Of a stretch of DNA of 64,000 nucleotides, positions 17,271 to 25,598 are shown in pieces. The notes below the pieces were generated by a model, which worked only from the letters and a program-made list of their open reading frames with translations, ran no database searches and had not been told where the DNA came from. Where the stretch lies: assembly GCF_019890725.1 (NCBI RefSeq), contig NZ_JAINZZ010000008.1:1-64000 (forward strand). The letters run 5' to 3'. A program made the translations under genes and the position numbers. Numbering within the stretch: the first letter of the stretch is position 1; each line of letters begins with the position of its first letter. Origin of the DNA: Actinacidiphila acidipaludis (GTDB taxonomy: Bacteria; Actinomycetota; Actinomycetes; Streptomycetales; Streptomycetaceae).

Positions 17271-18347
17271 ATGACCGACACGGACGGGACGGCGGAGAGC
17301 GCTCGCGGACCGGCTCCGGACGTGATGAACCGGTCCCCCGGGGCCGTGCCCGAACCGGGGCGTGGGCTGCTGGTCGTGGGAGACGTGGTCACGGACGTGG
17401 TGGCGCGGCACGACGAGCCGCTGGCGCCGCACACCGACACCGCCGCCCGCATCGCGGTGCTGCCTGGTGGCGCGGGTGCCAACGTGGCGTGCTGGGCGGC
17501 GCGTTACGGGGCCGGCGTGCGGCTGCTGGCCCGCGTGGGCGCCGATTCGGCGGAATGGCATCGCGCCGCGCTGCTGACCGCGGGGGTCGAGCCGGTGCTG
17601 CGCGTCGACGACGCCCTGCCGACCGCGGTGGTGGTGGCCCTGGTCGACGCGGCGGCCGAACGCACCCTGGTCACCGACTCCGGAGCGGCGTTCCGGCTCG
17701 GCCCCGGCGACTGGGACGAGGCCCTGCTGGACGGCGGGGCGCGCGGTATCGGCCGCATCCACCTGTCGGGGTATCTCTACTTCTCCGCGCCCGGGCGAAC
17801 GTTGGCCGCCACCGTACGGAAGGCGGCGGCGGTCCGCGGCATCCCGGCGAGCGTCGACCCGGCGTCGGCGGGGTTCCTGCGCCGCCTCGGCCCCGGGGCC
17901 TTCCTCGACGCGGTGCAGGGTCTGGACCTGCTGCTGCCGAACGCCGCTGAGGCCGCCCTGCTGTCCGGACACGACGAACCGGCCGCCGCTGCCGCGTCGT
18001 TGAGCGCCCGGTGCGGCGGCGCCACGGTCGTGGTGACACTCGGCGCGGCCGGCGCGGTGGCCGCCGAACGCGGTGCGGTCGTCGCCACCGCCATGGCACC
18101 GCACACCGCTGCGGTGGACACCACGGGCGCTGGGGACGCGTTCACCGGTGGCCTGCTCGCGGCCCGGCTGGCCGGCGCGGGGCTGGCGGAGGCGCTCGCA
18201 GCGGGCTGCCGGGCGGGAGCCGAGGCGGTCACGGTCGTCGGCGGCCGCCCCCGCCTCCGGGACCCGGCCCACCCGGGCGCGGCCCACGAATCCACCCGCC
18301 CGGAGGCCGAACTCCAGGCGCCGGCGCATATCGACCCGCCGATGTAG
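17271..18347 (+). CDS. psuK: PfkB-family kinase, probable pseudouridine kinase
   Basis: The 358-residue protein has the ribokinase/PfkB fold: GLLVVGDVVTDVVARHDEP, the glycine-rich VLPGGAGANVACWAARYG, and the C-terminal catalytic motif DTTGAGDAFTGGLLAARL with the base aspartate. Genomic coupling to psuG makes phosphorylation of pseudouridine the likely activity. GGAGGG precedes the ATG. About 45 Pro/Ala/Glu-rich residues after the fold are extra and probably disordered. Another sugar-kinase specificity cannot be excluded from sequence alone. Confidence 0.85.
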   Translation: MTDTDGTAESARGPAPDVMNRSPGAVPEPGRGLLVVGDVVTDVVARHDEPLAPHTDTAARIAVLPGGAGANVACWAARYGAGVRLLARVGADSAEWHRAALLTAGVEPVLRVDDALPTAVVVALVDAAAERTLVTDSGAAFRLGPGDWDEALLDGGARGIGRIHLSGYLYFSAPGRTLAATVRKAAAVRGIPASVDPASAGFLRRLGPGAFLDAVQGLDLLLPNAAEAALLSGHDEPAAAAASLSARCGGATVVVTLGAAGAVAAERGAVVATAMAPHTAAVDTTGAGDAFTGGLLAARLAGAGLAEALAAGCRAGAEAVTVVGGRPRLRDPAHPGAAHESTRPEAELQAPAHIDPPM

Positions 18348-18382
18348 CCTGCCTCAGCCGCCGGCACCGCCGGCCCGCAGGG

Positions 18383-19177
18383 TCAGATCGCGTCCCAGGG
18401 CGCGCCAGCGTACAACGCGGCGACGGTGGCCAGGAGTTCGGCGTCCGTCGCAAGCGGCGTGTCGTCGATCAGGGAAATCGGCGACGTGCCGCGGGAGTTG
18501 AGCAGGAACGCCCCGTCGTACGCGGGGACGTCGGTGAGCCGCAGGGAGCGGCGGAGTTGGGGGATCCCCTTCGCGTCGAGCAGTTCCTCGAGCAGTTGGA
18601 GGGTGATGCCGCGCAGGTGCGGGGCGGTGGGCCAGACGACGGTGCCCCCGGTCACGAACCCGATGTTGGTGACGGCGCCTTCGGCGATCTCACCGCCGGG
18701 GCCGGTCAGCAGGGCCTCGTCGAAGCCGTCGGCCTCCACCCGCCGCAGGTGGTAGCCCTGTCCGAAGCCGCCGAGGTGCTTGATGTGCGCGGCCGGGCGC
18801 CAGTACGGCACCGACCGGACGCGGTGCGCGCGGTCGGTCCGGTCCGCGGGGGGCCGGACGGCGACGACCAGCGTCACCGGGGCGCCCGGCGCCTCGTCCG
18901 GCTGGTAGACGTGGACGCGCACCGAGGCGTCGGTGCGGCCGGCGGAGGACAGGGCGTGGCGCACGGCGCCGCGGACGCGGTCACCGTCGACGCCGGTGCC
19001 GAAGAGTTCCCGGGTGGAGCCGTCGAGCCGCGCGAGGTGGAAGCGGAGGCCGCGGACCCGGCCGTCCCTGACCTGCATCGCGGTGAAGTGGCCGTAGCCG
19101 GGGAGCACGGTGGCGAGGGCGTCCGCGGTGGCGGGCTCACCGTCCACCTCGATCAGCGGTGCGGAGGAATCCGTCAT
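18383..19177 (-). CDS. Class IV PLP-dependent aminotransferase
   Basis: The 264-residue protein resembles PabC/D-amino-acid/branched-chain aminotransferases. Visible marks are the catalytic lysine context AAHIKHLGGFGQ, the DEALLTGPGGEIAEGAVTNIGFV block, where the glutamate and TNIGF bind PLP phosphate, and HLRGITLQLL. Class IV enzymes act on D-amino acids, branched-chain amino acids or aminodeoxychorismate; specificity is not clear. It converges with psuK and is followed on the same strand by a RidA protein upstream, which would suit removal of reactive enamine by-products of PLP chemistry. Confidence 0.88.
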   Translation of the reverse strand: MTDSSAPLIEVDGEPATADALATVLPGYGHFTAMQVRDGRVRGLRFHLARLDGSTRELFGTGVDGDRVRGAVRHALSSAGRTDASVRVHVYQPDEAPGAPVTLVVAVRPPADRTDRAHRVRSVPYWRPAAHIKHLGGFGQGYHLRRVEADGFDEALLTGPGGEIAEGAVTNIGFVTGGTVVWPTAPHLRGITLQLLEELLDAKGIPQLRRSLRLTDVPAYDGAFLLNSRGTSPISLIDDTPLATDAELLATVAALYAGAPWDAI

Positions 19178-19187
19178 ACGGTCCAGC

Positions 19188-19619
19188 CTAGTTGGGGCCG
19201 CCGTCGGGCAGGGCCGCGGTGAGGTCGAGTTCCACCAGCTGGCCGGTGAACCCGAGCCGGGTCACGCCCAGCAGGGTGCTCGCGGTGCTGAAGGCGGGCC
19301 CCAGCGCCGACGAGTTGAGGGCCTCCCAGACCGGGCCGAGCACCGGGACACCGCCGTCGCGCCCGTCGTCGACCACGTAGATGACCGACCGCACGACGTC
19401 ATGCGGCGCGGCGCCCACGGCGGCCAGCGCGGCCAGGCCGTTCGCCGCCACCTGACGGGCCTGCGCGAGGGGGTCGCCGGGTCCGACGAGGTCGCCCGCG
19501 GTGTCCAGCGGGCACTGTCCAGCCAGATGCGCGGTCCGGCCGGCCTCCACGACGGTGATGTGGTGGTAGCCGGGCGTCGCATGGAGGGTGTCCGGGTTGA
19601 TCCGGGTGATCCGAGGCAT
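19188..19619 (-). CDS. RidA (YjgF/YER057c) family protein
   Basis: The 143-residue protein shows the RidA pattern: N-terminal PGYHHITVVEAGRTAHLAGQCPLD, a QARQVAANGLAALAAVGA helix, and a C-terminal strand LGFTGQLVELDLTA. RidA proteins hydrolyse 2-aminoacrylate and related enamines made by PLP enzymes. The catalytic arginine normally found in RVE/Q-type ends is not obvious, so this may be one of the RidA subfamilies without deaminase activity. It lies ten bases upstream of the class IV aminotransferase gene in the same direction, forming a likely operon. Start at the ATG giving MPRITRINPDTLHA. Confidence 0.85.
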   Translation of the reverse strand: MPRITRINPDTLHATPGYHHITVVEAGRTAHLAGQCPLDTAGDLVGPGDPLAQARQVAANGLAALAAVGAAPHDVVRSVIYVVDDGRDGGVPVLGPVWEALNSSALGPAFSTASTLLGVTRLGFTGQLVELDLTAALPDGGPN

Positions 19620-19748
19620 GGGCGCGAGTCTGCCCGACGCCTGGGACGCCGCCCACCGGTTTTCCCGGAGGGCCGGACTCGCACCCCTGGCGGGCACGAA
19701 AAAATCGGCGTCGGCCGTGACGGCCGACACCGATCTGTTCACGCAGAG

Positions 19749-19833
19749 TGTCCGAGGGGGGACTTGAACCCCCACGCCCGATAAAGGGCACTAGCACCTC
19801 AAGCTAGCGCGTCTGCCATTCCGCCACCCGGAC
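19749..19833 (-). tRNA. tRNA-Leu (anticodon GAG)
   Basis: The minus strand gives an 85-base type II tRNA: acceptor GTCCGGG/CTCGGAC plus A, D-arm, anticodon stem CTAGC-TTGAGGT-GCTAG with GAG, a long variable arm GTGCCCTTTATCGGGC and T-arm GTTCAAGTC. A long variable arm is diagnostic for Leu/Ser/Tyr. CCA is not encoded. Confidence 0.95.
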
Positions 19834-19978
19834 CGGGTACGACGCCGCGACCTGCGTGGTCGCGGTGACAGGAACAACGATACCAAGGAATCGGAGTGCT
19901 CCTCACCCGCATTCCCCCGACCTGCGCCGCCCCGGCGGGGCCCGGCCGGGGGCGGGCGCGGCGCCCCCGCGGTCACCC

Positions 19979-20644
19979 CTAGTCCGCGATGCCCACGGCC
20001 TGACGGACGGTGCCGGACTCGTCCAGCGCCCGCAGCATGAAGTGCGCGACGTCGGCGCGGGAGACGGAGACGCCGCCGCGCAGGTTCTGCCCGTGGGCGA
20101 CGCGGTAGGCGCCGCTCAGCGGCTTGTCGTTCAGCTTCGGCGGGCGGACCGACGTCCATTCCAGCCCGCTGTCGCGCAGCAGGTCCTCCATGACGGCCAG
20201 GTCGGCGTAGTGCCGGCTCAGCACCCGCTTGACCAGCGGCGTGCCCACGTACCGCAGCACCGGCCCCTCGCCCGGGTCCCGCCGGGGCGGGTTCGGGCGG
20301 CCCGGGGAGGGCGTGGTGGACACGGGTGCGGCGCTGACCACGACGATCCGGCGCGTCCCGGTGGCCCGCATCGCCTCCACGATCGCCCTGGTCCCGGCCG
20401 CGGTGACCCCGGCGTCGGCCCGTGAACGCGGCCCGAGGGCGGAGAGCACCGCGTCCGCGCCGTCGACCGCCACGCGCAGCGCCGCCGGGTCGGGCGCGGC
20501 GAGGTCGGCGGTCACCGTCCGTACCTCACGGGTGAGCCGCGCGGGGTCGCGGACCACGGCGGTGACGTCGTGGCCGGCGGTGAGGGCCTGGTCCAGCAGG
20601 TGCGTGCCGATGCCTCCGGTGGCCGCGAAGATCGTGAGCCTCAT
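19979..20644 (-). CDS. NAD(P)-binding NmrA/SDR-like oxidoreductase
   Basis: The 221-residue protein has an N-terminal dinucleotide loop MRLTIFAATGGIGTHLL and an extended-SDR body with VSAAPV and RHYADLAVMEDLLRDSGLEWTSVRPPKL, as in atypical SDRs that resemble flavin reductase/biliverdin reductase B. The classic YxxxK pair is not evident, so it may bind NADPH without the usual short-chain chemistry. It ends after a GC-rich spacer beyond tRNA-Leu and is followed upstream by chorismate mutase on the same strand. Confidence 0.83.
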   Translation of the reverse strand: MRLTIFAATGGIGTHLLDQALTAGHDVTAVVRDPARLTREVRTVTADLAAPDPAALRVAVDGADAVLSALGPRSRADAGVTAAGTRAIVEAMRATGTRRIVVVSAAPVSTTPSPGRPNPPRRDPGEGPVLRYVGTPLVKRVLSRHYADLAVMEDLLRDSGLEWTSVRPPKLNDKPLSGAYRVAHGQNLRGGVSVSRADVAHFMLRALDESGTVRQAVGIAD

Positions 20645-20723
20645 CGGTCGCTCCTCGTGTCGGTGGCCTCGCCGGACGCGGGTCCTCCGTGATCAACGCG
20701 GCGACGCCGTCGCGGTTGCGGGC

Positions 20724-21077
20724 TCAGGAGTCCTCGTCGTCGTCCTGCCGGGGGCGGGCGGCGATGGCACGGTGGTGCCGCACGACCTCCTCGATGATGA
20801 AGTTCAGGAACTTCTCGGCGAAGGCGGGATCGAGCCGGGCGTCGGAGGCCAGCCTGCGCAGCCGGGCGATCTGGTCGGCCTCACGGGCGGGGTCCGCCGG
20901 CGGAAGGTTGTGGGAGGCCTTGAGCTCCCCCACCTCCTGCGTGCACTTGAAGCGCTCCGCCAGGAGGTGGACCAGCGCCGCGTCGAGGTTGTCGATGCTG
21001 CCGCGCAGTGCCCGCAGCTTCGCCAGTGCGGCCTCGTCGCCCACCAGGGTGGTCTCGGCGGTCGGCTGGTCGTTCAT
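20724..21077 (-). CDS. Chorismate mutase (AroQ class)
   Basis: The 117-residue all-helical protein has the AroQ signature: LRGSIDNLDAALVHLLAERFKCTQEVGELKA, then NLPPADPAREADQIARLRRLA and FAEKFLNFIIEEVVRHH. The arginines, lysine and glutamine expected to bind chorismate are present in these blocks. It converts chorismate to prephenate for Phe/Tyr synthesis. Start at the ATG giving MNDQPTAETT, because the longer frame lacks a ribosome-binding site. No signal peptide, so cytoplasmic. Confidence 0.9.
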   Translation of the reverse strand: MNDQPTAETTLVGDEAALAKLRALRGSIDNLDAALVHLLAERFKCTQEVGELKASHNLPPADPAREADQIARLRRLASDARLDPAFAEKFLNFIIEEVVRHHRAIAARPRQDDDEDS

Positions 21078-21220
21078 CTCGGTCTGCCATCCTGGTAGGT
21101 CCGTGGTGCTCCCGTGCGCTGCCGGCCTCACCCTATGACACCCTGCATAAGGGACACAGAAGCGCCCGATGGGCGGACACCGCAGGTCAGGTGTACGGGC
21201 TAGCGACGGGACGGGTGGGC

Positions 21221-22066
21221 ATGGGACGGGTCACCGAGCGGCGGCGGGTACTGCGCATCAGGGACGGCGTCGCCGGGCACCGCGCGGACACGCTGGTCGC
21301 CGAGGAGCCGATGGAGATACGGCTGAACGGCCGGCCGCTGGCGATCACCATGCGCACTCCGGGCGACGACTTCGCTCTGGCCACGGGGTTCCTGGTGAGC
21401 GAGGGAGTGCTGGCCGCCGCCGGGGACGTGGCCAACGTCGTCTACTGCGCGGGCGCGACCGACGACGGACGCAACACCTACAACGTCGTGGACGTGACGC
21501 TCGCCGCCGGTGTGCCGGTCCCGGACATCACGCTGGAGCGCAACGTCTACACCTCGTCGTCCTGCGGACTGTGCGGCAAGGCCAGTCTGGACGCGGTGCG
21601 CACGGCGACGCGGATGCCGGCCGGCGATCCCCGGCTGCCGCTGCTCACGCCCGAGTTGCTGGCCGCCCTGCCGGACCGGCTGCGCGCGGCACAGGCCGTC
21701 TTCGACCGCACCGGCGGGCTGCACGCCGCCGCGCTGTTCACCGGCGAGGGCGAACTCCTCGACGTGCGGGAGGACGTGGGGCGGCACAACGCCGTCGACA
21801 AGCTGGTGGGGCGGGCGCTGCGCGAGGGGCTGCTGCCCCTGCACGACCGGATTCTGGTGGTCTCCGGGCGGGCGTCGTTCGAGCTGGTGCAGAAGGCCGT
21901 GATGGCCGGCATACCGGTGCTGGCGGCGGTCTCCGCGCCGTCCTCGCTGGCCGTCGACCTGGCCGCGGAGTCCGGACTCACCCTGGTGGGCTTTCTGCGC
22001 GGCAGCTCCATGAACGTGTACGCCGGCGCCGAGCGTTTCGCACTGGCGTCCGAGCAGGCACACTGA
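21221..22066 (+). CDS. fdhD: Formate dehydrogenase accessory sulfurtransferase
   Basis: The 281-residue protein matches FdhD: AEEPMEIRLNGRPLAITMRTPGDD near the N-terminus, TSSSCGLCGKASLD containing the CxxC cysteines that carry the persulfide, DVGRHNAVDKLVG, and VSGRASFELVQKAVMAGIPVL. FdhD transfers sulfur to the molybdenum cofactor of formate dehydrogenase. An in-frame GTG at 21191 is an alternative start, but MGRVTERRRV matches the usual N-terminus. No formate dehydrogenase or molybdopterin genes are in the window, so its client is encoded elsewhere. Confidence 0.93.
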   Translation: MGRVTERRRVLRIRDGVAGHRADTLVAEEPMEIRLNGRPLAITMRTPGDDFALATGFLVSEGVLAAAGDVANVVYCAGATDDGRNTYNVVDVTLAAGVPVPDITLERNVYTSSSCGLCGKASLDAVRTATRMPAGDPRLPLLTPELLAALPDRLRAAQAVFDRTGGLHAAALFTGEGELLDVREDVGRHNAVDKLVGRALREGLLPLHDRILVVSGRASFELVQKAVMAGIPVLAAVSAPSSLAVDLAAESGLTLVGFLRGSSMNVYAGAERFALASEQAH

Positions 22067-22104
22067 CGTCCGTCACGTCGGCCTGATCCGCCCTGGAGTT
22101 CCGC

Positions 22105-22479
22105 TTGTTCGCGCTGAGCGCCGTCCTCACGTCGTTGCTGCTGCTCGAAGTCGTGCCGTCGGCGCTCGCGGCGCTCACCCGGTTCGGGCCCGGCGTGGAA
22201 CGCCTGGACAGCCTGACCCGGCTGGGTCTCCGGGAGGGGCGGGCGGCCTGGGTGGTGCCGGCCGCCGGGGTGCTGCACACCCTCACCACCGTGGCGCTGC
22301 TCGTCGGGATCTGGCACCCGGTCTGGGGTGTGGCCGGCGCGGCGGCCGAGGCGCTGTTCTTCGGCTGGGTGCTGACCCGCCAGGTGCGGTTCGGCGACCG
22401 TGGAAAGGCGCTGTTCGCCTACGGGCTGTTCACGTCGTGGTCGGTGCTCGTCCTGCTGGTGGCCGCGGTCCGGCTGTGA
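22105..22479 (+). CDS. Small DoxX-like membrane protein
   Basis: The 124-residue product has four hydrophobic helices and the pattern of DoxX/DoxD-type proteins: a first helix ending before PSALAALTRFGPG, GVLHTLTTVALLVG, and a final helix near YGLFTSWSVLVLLVAAV. TTG is the apparent start, preceded by GGAG. Function is unknown; it follows fdhD by 38 bases and could be co-transcribed. Confidence 0.75.
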   Translation: MFALSAVLTSLLLLEVVPSALAALTRFGPGVERLDSLTRLGLREGRAAWVVPAAGVLHTLTTVALLVGIWHPVWGVAGAAAEALFFGWVLTRQVRFGDRGKALFAYGLFTSWSVLVLLVAAVRL

Positions 22480-22501
22480 ACGGCCGCGCCCGGACTCGCC
22501 C

Positions 22502-23104
22502 TCAGCGCCCGACCGACCCGTCGTACAGCTCCCGCAGGATGTCGGCGTGCCCGGCGTGCCGGCCGGTCTCCTCGATCATGTGGACCAGCACCCACCGCAT
22601 GGTCGGCGGCGCGGTCTCCCGCAGCGAGCGGGCGCCGGGCCGGTCGAGGTCGTCGCAGGCGGCGACCACCGCGTCGGCCCGGCGGACCGCCTCCCGGTAG
22701 GCGGCGACCAGTTCGTCCCGCGTCCCGCCGGCGTCCGGCGCGGGGTCGTCGTCCCACAGGGGCACGTCCTGCCCGTCGTACGCCCACAGGAACCAGTTGA
22801 GTTCGACCGCGGTGAGGTGCCGCAGCAGCCAGAACAGGCTGGTGCCGGACGGCACGGCGGGCGTGCCGGCGACCTCGTCCGGAACGCCCTCGGTCTTGCG
22901 GATCACGGATTCGCGCAGGTAGTCGAGGAAGGTCAGCAGGGTCGCCTTCTCATCGGCGCGGGACTCCGGCGGGCGCAGGTCGCCGCCCCTCCCCCGCGGG
23001 GGCGACACCGGGGCGCCGCTCGCCGCCTCGCCCGTCTCCGGGCTCACGTGCTGGTCCGTCTGATCCGCCGTCCGGCGCGCTGTCTGGTCCGTCGTCCCGC
23101 TCAT
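22502..23104 (-). CDS. DinB/DUF664 family protein (mycothiol transferase-like)
   Basis: The 200-residue protein has the DUF664 core: DEKATLLTFLDYLRESVIRKTEGV, a middle HLTAVELNWFLWAY block and C-terminal MIEETGRHAGHADILREL, which supply the histidine metal ligands of the DinB four-helix fold. The first about 45 residues are unlike the family and overlap the 3' end of the transporter gene in another frame by 155 bases. A GTG at 23008 would shorten the overlap to about 59 bases and may be the true start. Thiol-transfer with mycothiol is the family's known chemistry. Confidence 0.82.
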   Translation of the reverse strand: MSGTTDQTARRTADQTDQHVSPETGEAASGAPVSPPRGRGGDLRPPESRADEKATLLTFLDYLRESVIRKTEGVPDEVAGTPAVPSGTSLFWLLRHLTAVELNWFLWAYDGQDVPLWDDDPAPDAGGTRDELVAAYREAVRRADAVVAACDDLDRPGARSLRETAPPTMRWVLVHMIEETGRHAGHADILRELYDGSVGR

Positions 23105-24092
23105 CGCGCCAACCTACCGCCGCGCCGCCCTGCCGGGCCCAGCGCTTGGCGAGCACCGCGCAGACCATCAGCTGCATCTGGTGGAAGAGCATCAGCGGCA
23201 GCACCGCGAGCCCGGCGCCGCCGCCGAACAGCACGGCGGCCATGGGCAGTCCGGCCGCCAGGCTCTTCTTCGAGCCGGCGAACACCACGGTGATCCGGTC
23301 CGCCCGGTCGAAGCCGAGGCGCCGGGCGCCCTGCCCGGTCAGGGTGAGCATCGCGGCGAGCAGCACGGCCTCGGCGGCCAGCAGCCCCACCAGCCGGGGC
23401 AGGGACACCTGGTGCCAGATGCCCTGGGCCATGCCGGCGCTGAAGGCGGCGTAGACGACGAGCAGGATCGAGCCGCGGTCGACGAGTCCGAGCACCGTGC
23501 GGTGCTCGGCGACGTGACGTGCCGTCCGGCGCCGCAGCACCTGCCCGGCGAGGAACGGTGCGAGGAGCTGGCCGGCGATGCCGAGCACGGCGTGCCCGCT
23601 GATGCCCGCACTGCCGCCGATCAGCAGGGCCGCGAGCAGCGGGGTGAGCATGATGCCGGCGAGGCTGGAGAAGGAGCCGGCGCACACGGCGGCCGCGACG
23701 TTGCCGCGGGCGATCGAGGTGAACGCGATGGACGACTGGATCGTGGACGGCAGCAGGCACAGGAAGAGGAAGCCGGTGTAGAGCTGCGGGGACAGCACGT
23801 AGGGCACCAGGCCGCGGGCGGCCAGGCCCAGCAGCGGGAAGACCGCGAAGGTGGCCGCGAGCACGGTCAGATGGAGACGCCAGTGCCGCAGGCCGTCGAT
23901 CGCCTCACGGGTCGACATCCGGGTTCCGTAGAGGAAGAACAGCAGGGCCACGGCGGCGTTCGCGGCCGTGCCGGCGACCCTCGCCCCGCCGCCGGTTGCC
24001 GGCAGCAGGGCGGCGAACAGCACCGTCCCGAGCAGGGCCGCGATGTACGGATCGAGGGGCAGGCGGGACAGGACCGCGGCTTTTCGTGGCAC
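22950..24092 (-). CDS. Bile-acid:sodium symporter-like transporter (SBF/YfeH type)
   Basis: The 380-residue protein has about ten hydrophobic helices and the SBF-like pattern: FFLYGTRMSTREAIDGL, LLPSTIQSSIAFTSIARGNVAAAVC and the C-terminal VFAGSKKSLAAGLPMAAVLF. The family moves organic anions with Na+ or H+. A GTG start is used because ATG at 24170 would run through the putative operator shared with the divergent lysR gene. After the last helix, about 55 hydrophilic Gly/Arg/Pro-rich residues form a tail encoded over the start of the DUF664 gene. Confidence 0.86.
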   Translation of the reverse strand: MPRKAAVLSRLPLDPYIAALLGTVLFAALLPATGGGARVAGTAANAAVALLFFLYGTRMSTREAIDGLRHWRLHLTVLAATFAVFPLLGLAARGLVPYVLSPQLYTGFLFLCLLPSTIQSSIAFTSIARGNVAAAVCAGSFSSLAGIMLTPLLAALLIGGSAGISGHAVLGIAGQLLAPFLAGQVLRRRTARHVAEHRTVLGLVDRGSILLVVYAAFSAGMAQGIWHQVSLPRLVGLLAAEAVLLAAMLTLTGQGARRLGFDRADRITVVFAGSKKSLAAGLPMAAVLFGGGAGLAVLPLMLFHQMQLMVCAVLAKRWARQGGAAVGWRDERDDGPDSAPDGGSDGPAREPGDGRGGERRPGVAPAGEGRRPAPAGVPRR

Positions 24093-24146
24093 CGGTCCAG
24101 CATGCGCGGGCGGATGGTGATCGGGAAAGGCGGTGGCCGCTCTGAC

Positions 24147-24169
24147 TGTCATCACGTTGCGCGATGACA
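24147..24169. promoter_or_regulatory. LysR-type operator between divergent transporter and lysR
   Basis: TGTCATC and GATGACA form an exact 7-bp inverted repeat with a 9-base spacer. It sits 18 bases before the lysR start and 55 bases before the transporter start, in the spacer of a divergent pair, the classical layout for a LysR autoregulated promoter with an activated neighbour. Confidence 0.65.
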
Positions 24170-24186
24170 CGGCCTACGCTGGGGTT

Positions 24187-25056
24187 GTGTTCGATCCGGT
24201 GCAGTTGCGCAGTTTTCTCGCCGTCGCCCAGACGCTCAGCTTCACGCAGGCCGCACAGCGGCTGGGGCTGCGGCAGTCGACCGTGAGCCAGCACGTGCGG
24301 CGGCTGGAGGAGGCCGCGGGCGCGCGGCTGTTCGCGCGGGACACCCACAGCGTGGACCTCACCGAGGACGGCGAGGCGATGCTGGGCTTCGCGCGCACGA
24401 TCCTGGAGGCCAACGAACGGGCGGCCGGCTTCTTCGCCGGGACGCGGCCCCGCGGGCGGGTGCGGTTCGGGGTGTCGGAGGACTTCGTCCTGACGCGGCT
24501 GCCGGAGATCCTGGAGGGCTTCCGCCGCGAGCACCCCGAGGTGGACCTGGAGTTGACCGTCGAGCTGTCCGGCACGCTGCACCAGCGGCTGGCGGCCGGC
24601 CGACTCGACCTCTGCCTGGCCAAACGCCAGGGGCCGGAGGGCCCGGGCCGGCTGGTGTGGAGCGACAGATTGGTGTGGATCGGCAGTGAACGGCTGCGGC
24701 TCGATCCGCGGCGGCCGGTGCCGCTGATCGTGTTCCCGCCGCCGGGCATCACCCGGGCGCGGGCGCTGGAGGTGCTGGAGCGGCACGGCCGCACCTGGCG
24801 GGTGGCGTGCACCAGCGGTTCGCTGAGCGGACTGGTCGCGGCGGCCAGGGCGGGGCTGGGTGTGATGGCGCACGCGCAGGGGCTGGTCCCGCCGGGGCTC
24901 GTACGGCTGCCGGCCAGGGCGGCCGCGCTGCCGGACCTCGGCGCGGTGGACTTCGTGCTGCTCGACGGCCGCCGCCACACCACGGCGCGACCGGCCGCGG
25001 ACGCGCTGGCGGAGGCGATCCTCGCGAGCGGGGACCGTCTGCAGCGTCCGCTGTGA
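24187..25056 (+). CDS. LysR family transcriptional regulator
   Basis: The 289-residue protein starts MFDPVQLRSFLAVAQTLSFTQAAQRL and shows the winged HTH recognition segment GLRQSTVSQHVRRLEEAAGARLF, then the periplasmic-binding-like effector domain from about residue 90. The GTG start matches usual LysR N-termini; the earlier ATG at 24133 would place the coding region through the operator. It probably controls the divergent SBF-like transporter in response to that transporter's substrate. Confidence 0.9.
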   Translation: MFDPVQLRSFLAVAQTLSFTQAAQRLGLRQSTVSQHVRRLEEAAGARLFARDTHSVDLTEDGEAMLGFARTILEANERAAGFFAGTRPRGRVRFGVSEDFVLTRLPEILEGFRREHPEVDLELTVELSGTLHQRLAAGRLDLCLAKRQGPEGPGRLVWSDRLVWIGSERLRLDPRRPVPLIVFPPPGITRARALEVLERHGRTWRVACTSGSLSGLVAAARAGLGVMAHAQGLVPPGLVRLPARAAALPDLGAVDFVLLDGRRHTTARPAADALAEAILASGDRLQRPL

Positions 25057-25598
25057 CACCGTGATCGCGTGATCGCGTGATTCCGTGATCGCGTGATCGC
25101 GTGATTCCGTGATTCCGGCCGGTGGCGAGCGGCGCCCGGGACGTCCGCCGCGGCGGCCCCGCGCCCCACACGATCCGCGCGGCCGCCCGGAATGCCGCAC
25201 GCGGACCACTCCGCGGATCGCCCTCCGACGAGCCGGCGGACCCCCCTCGCACGACCCTCCGGACCACCCCCCGGACCGCCCGGCGAACGGCCGGCGAACG
25301 GCCCCGCCGACCGCCTCCGGATGTCCGTTCGAGCATGGGACGGGTGGGGCGAAAGGGGCGGGTGGGAACCCAGAGGGTGGAGCGACCGTGACCAGCCCGG
25401 GCAGATTTGGTGGAGATACCCCTCCCCGGACGGCGCCGCGCAGCGCAGCGCGACGGTCCCCGATCCGCCTACTCATGCGTAACCAAGGGCCGACCTGGGC
25501 ATACGCCGATCATGGGCGGTCGCGCGGTGGCTCTCCCGCTTCCTGTGAGGATCGGGTAGCTTACGGGCCCGCACCGTGCGGTCCTAGGAGAACACCCG
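25057..25598. other. 542-base spacer before the acyl-CoA synthetase gene
   Basis: The spacer begins with an 8-bp tandem array (25061-25116) and then a Pro/Arg-rich open stretch with no domain. GGCGAACGGCC occurs twice in tandem near 25272-25300. The last about 130 bases are less GC-rich and contain a possible -10 TAGCTT at 25557, suitably placed for transcription of the synthetase gene. Confidence 0.5.
25061..25116. repeat. Seven 8-bp tandem units of two types
   Basis: The units GTGATCGC (A) and GTGATTCC (B) follow each other exactly in the order A A B A A B B with no gaps. The array starts five bases after the lysR stop codon. The higher-order AAB period of 24 bases suggests two rounds of slippage duplication. 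Confidence 0.9.

Noticed and set aside
13450..19833. tRNA genes as integration sites of a mobile element
   Set aside because: Neither tRNA-fMet nor tRNA-Leu is followed by an integrase or by a direct repeat of its 3' end that I could see; neighbours are housekeeping genes.
25061..25116. CRISPR-like array
   Set aside because: Units are 8 bp with no spacers, and no cas genes are present.
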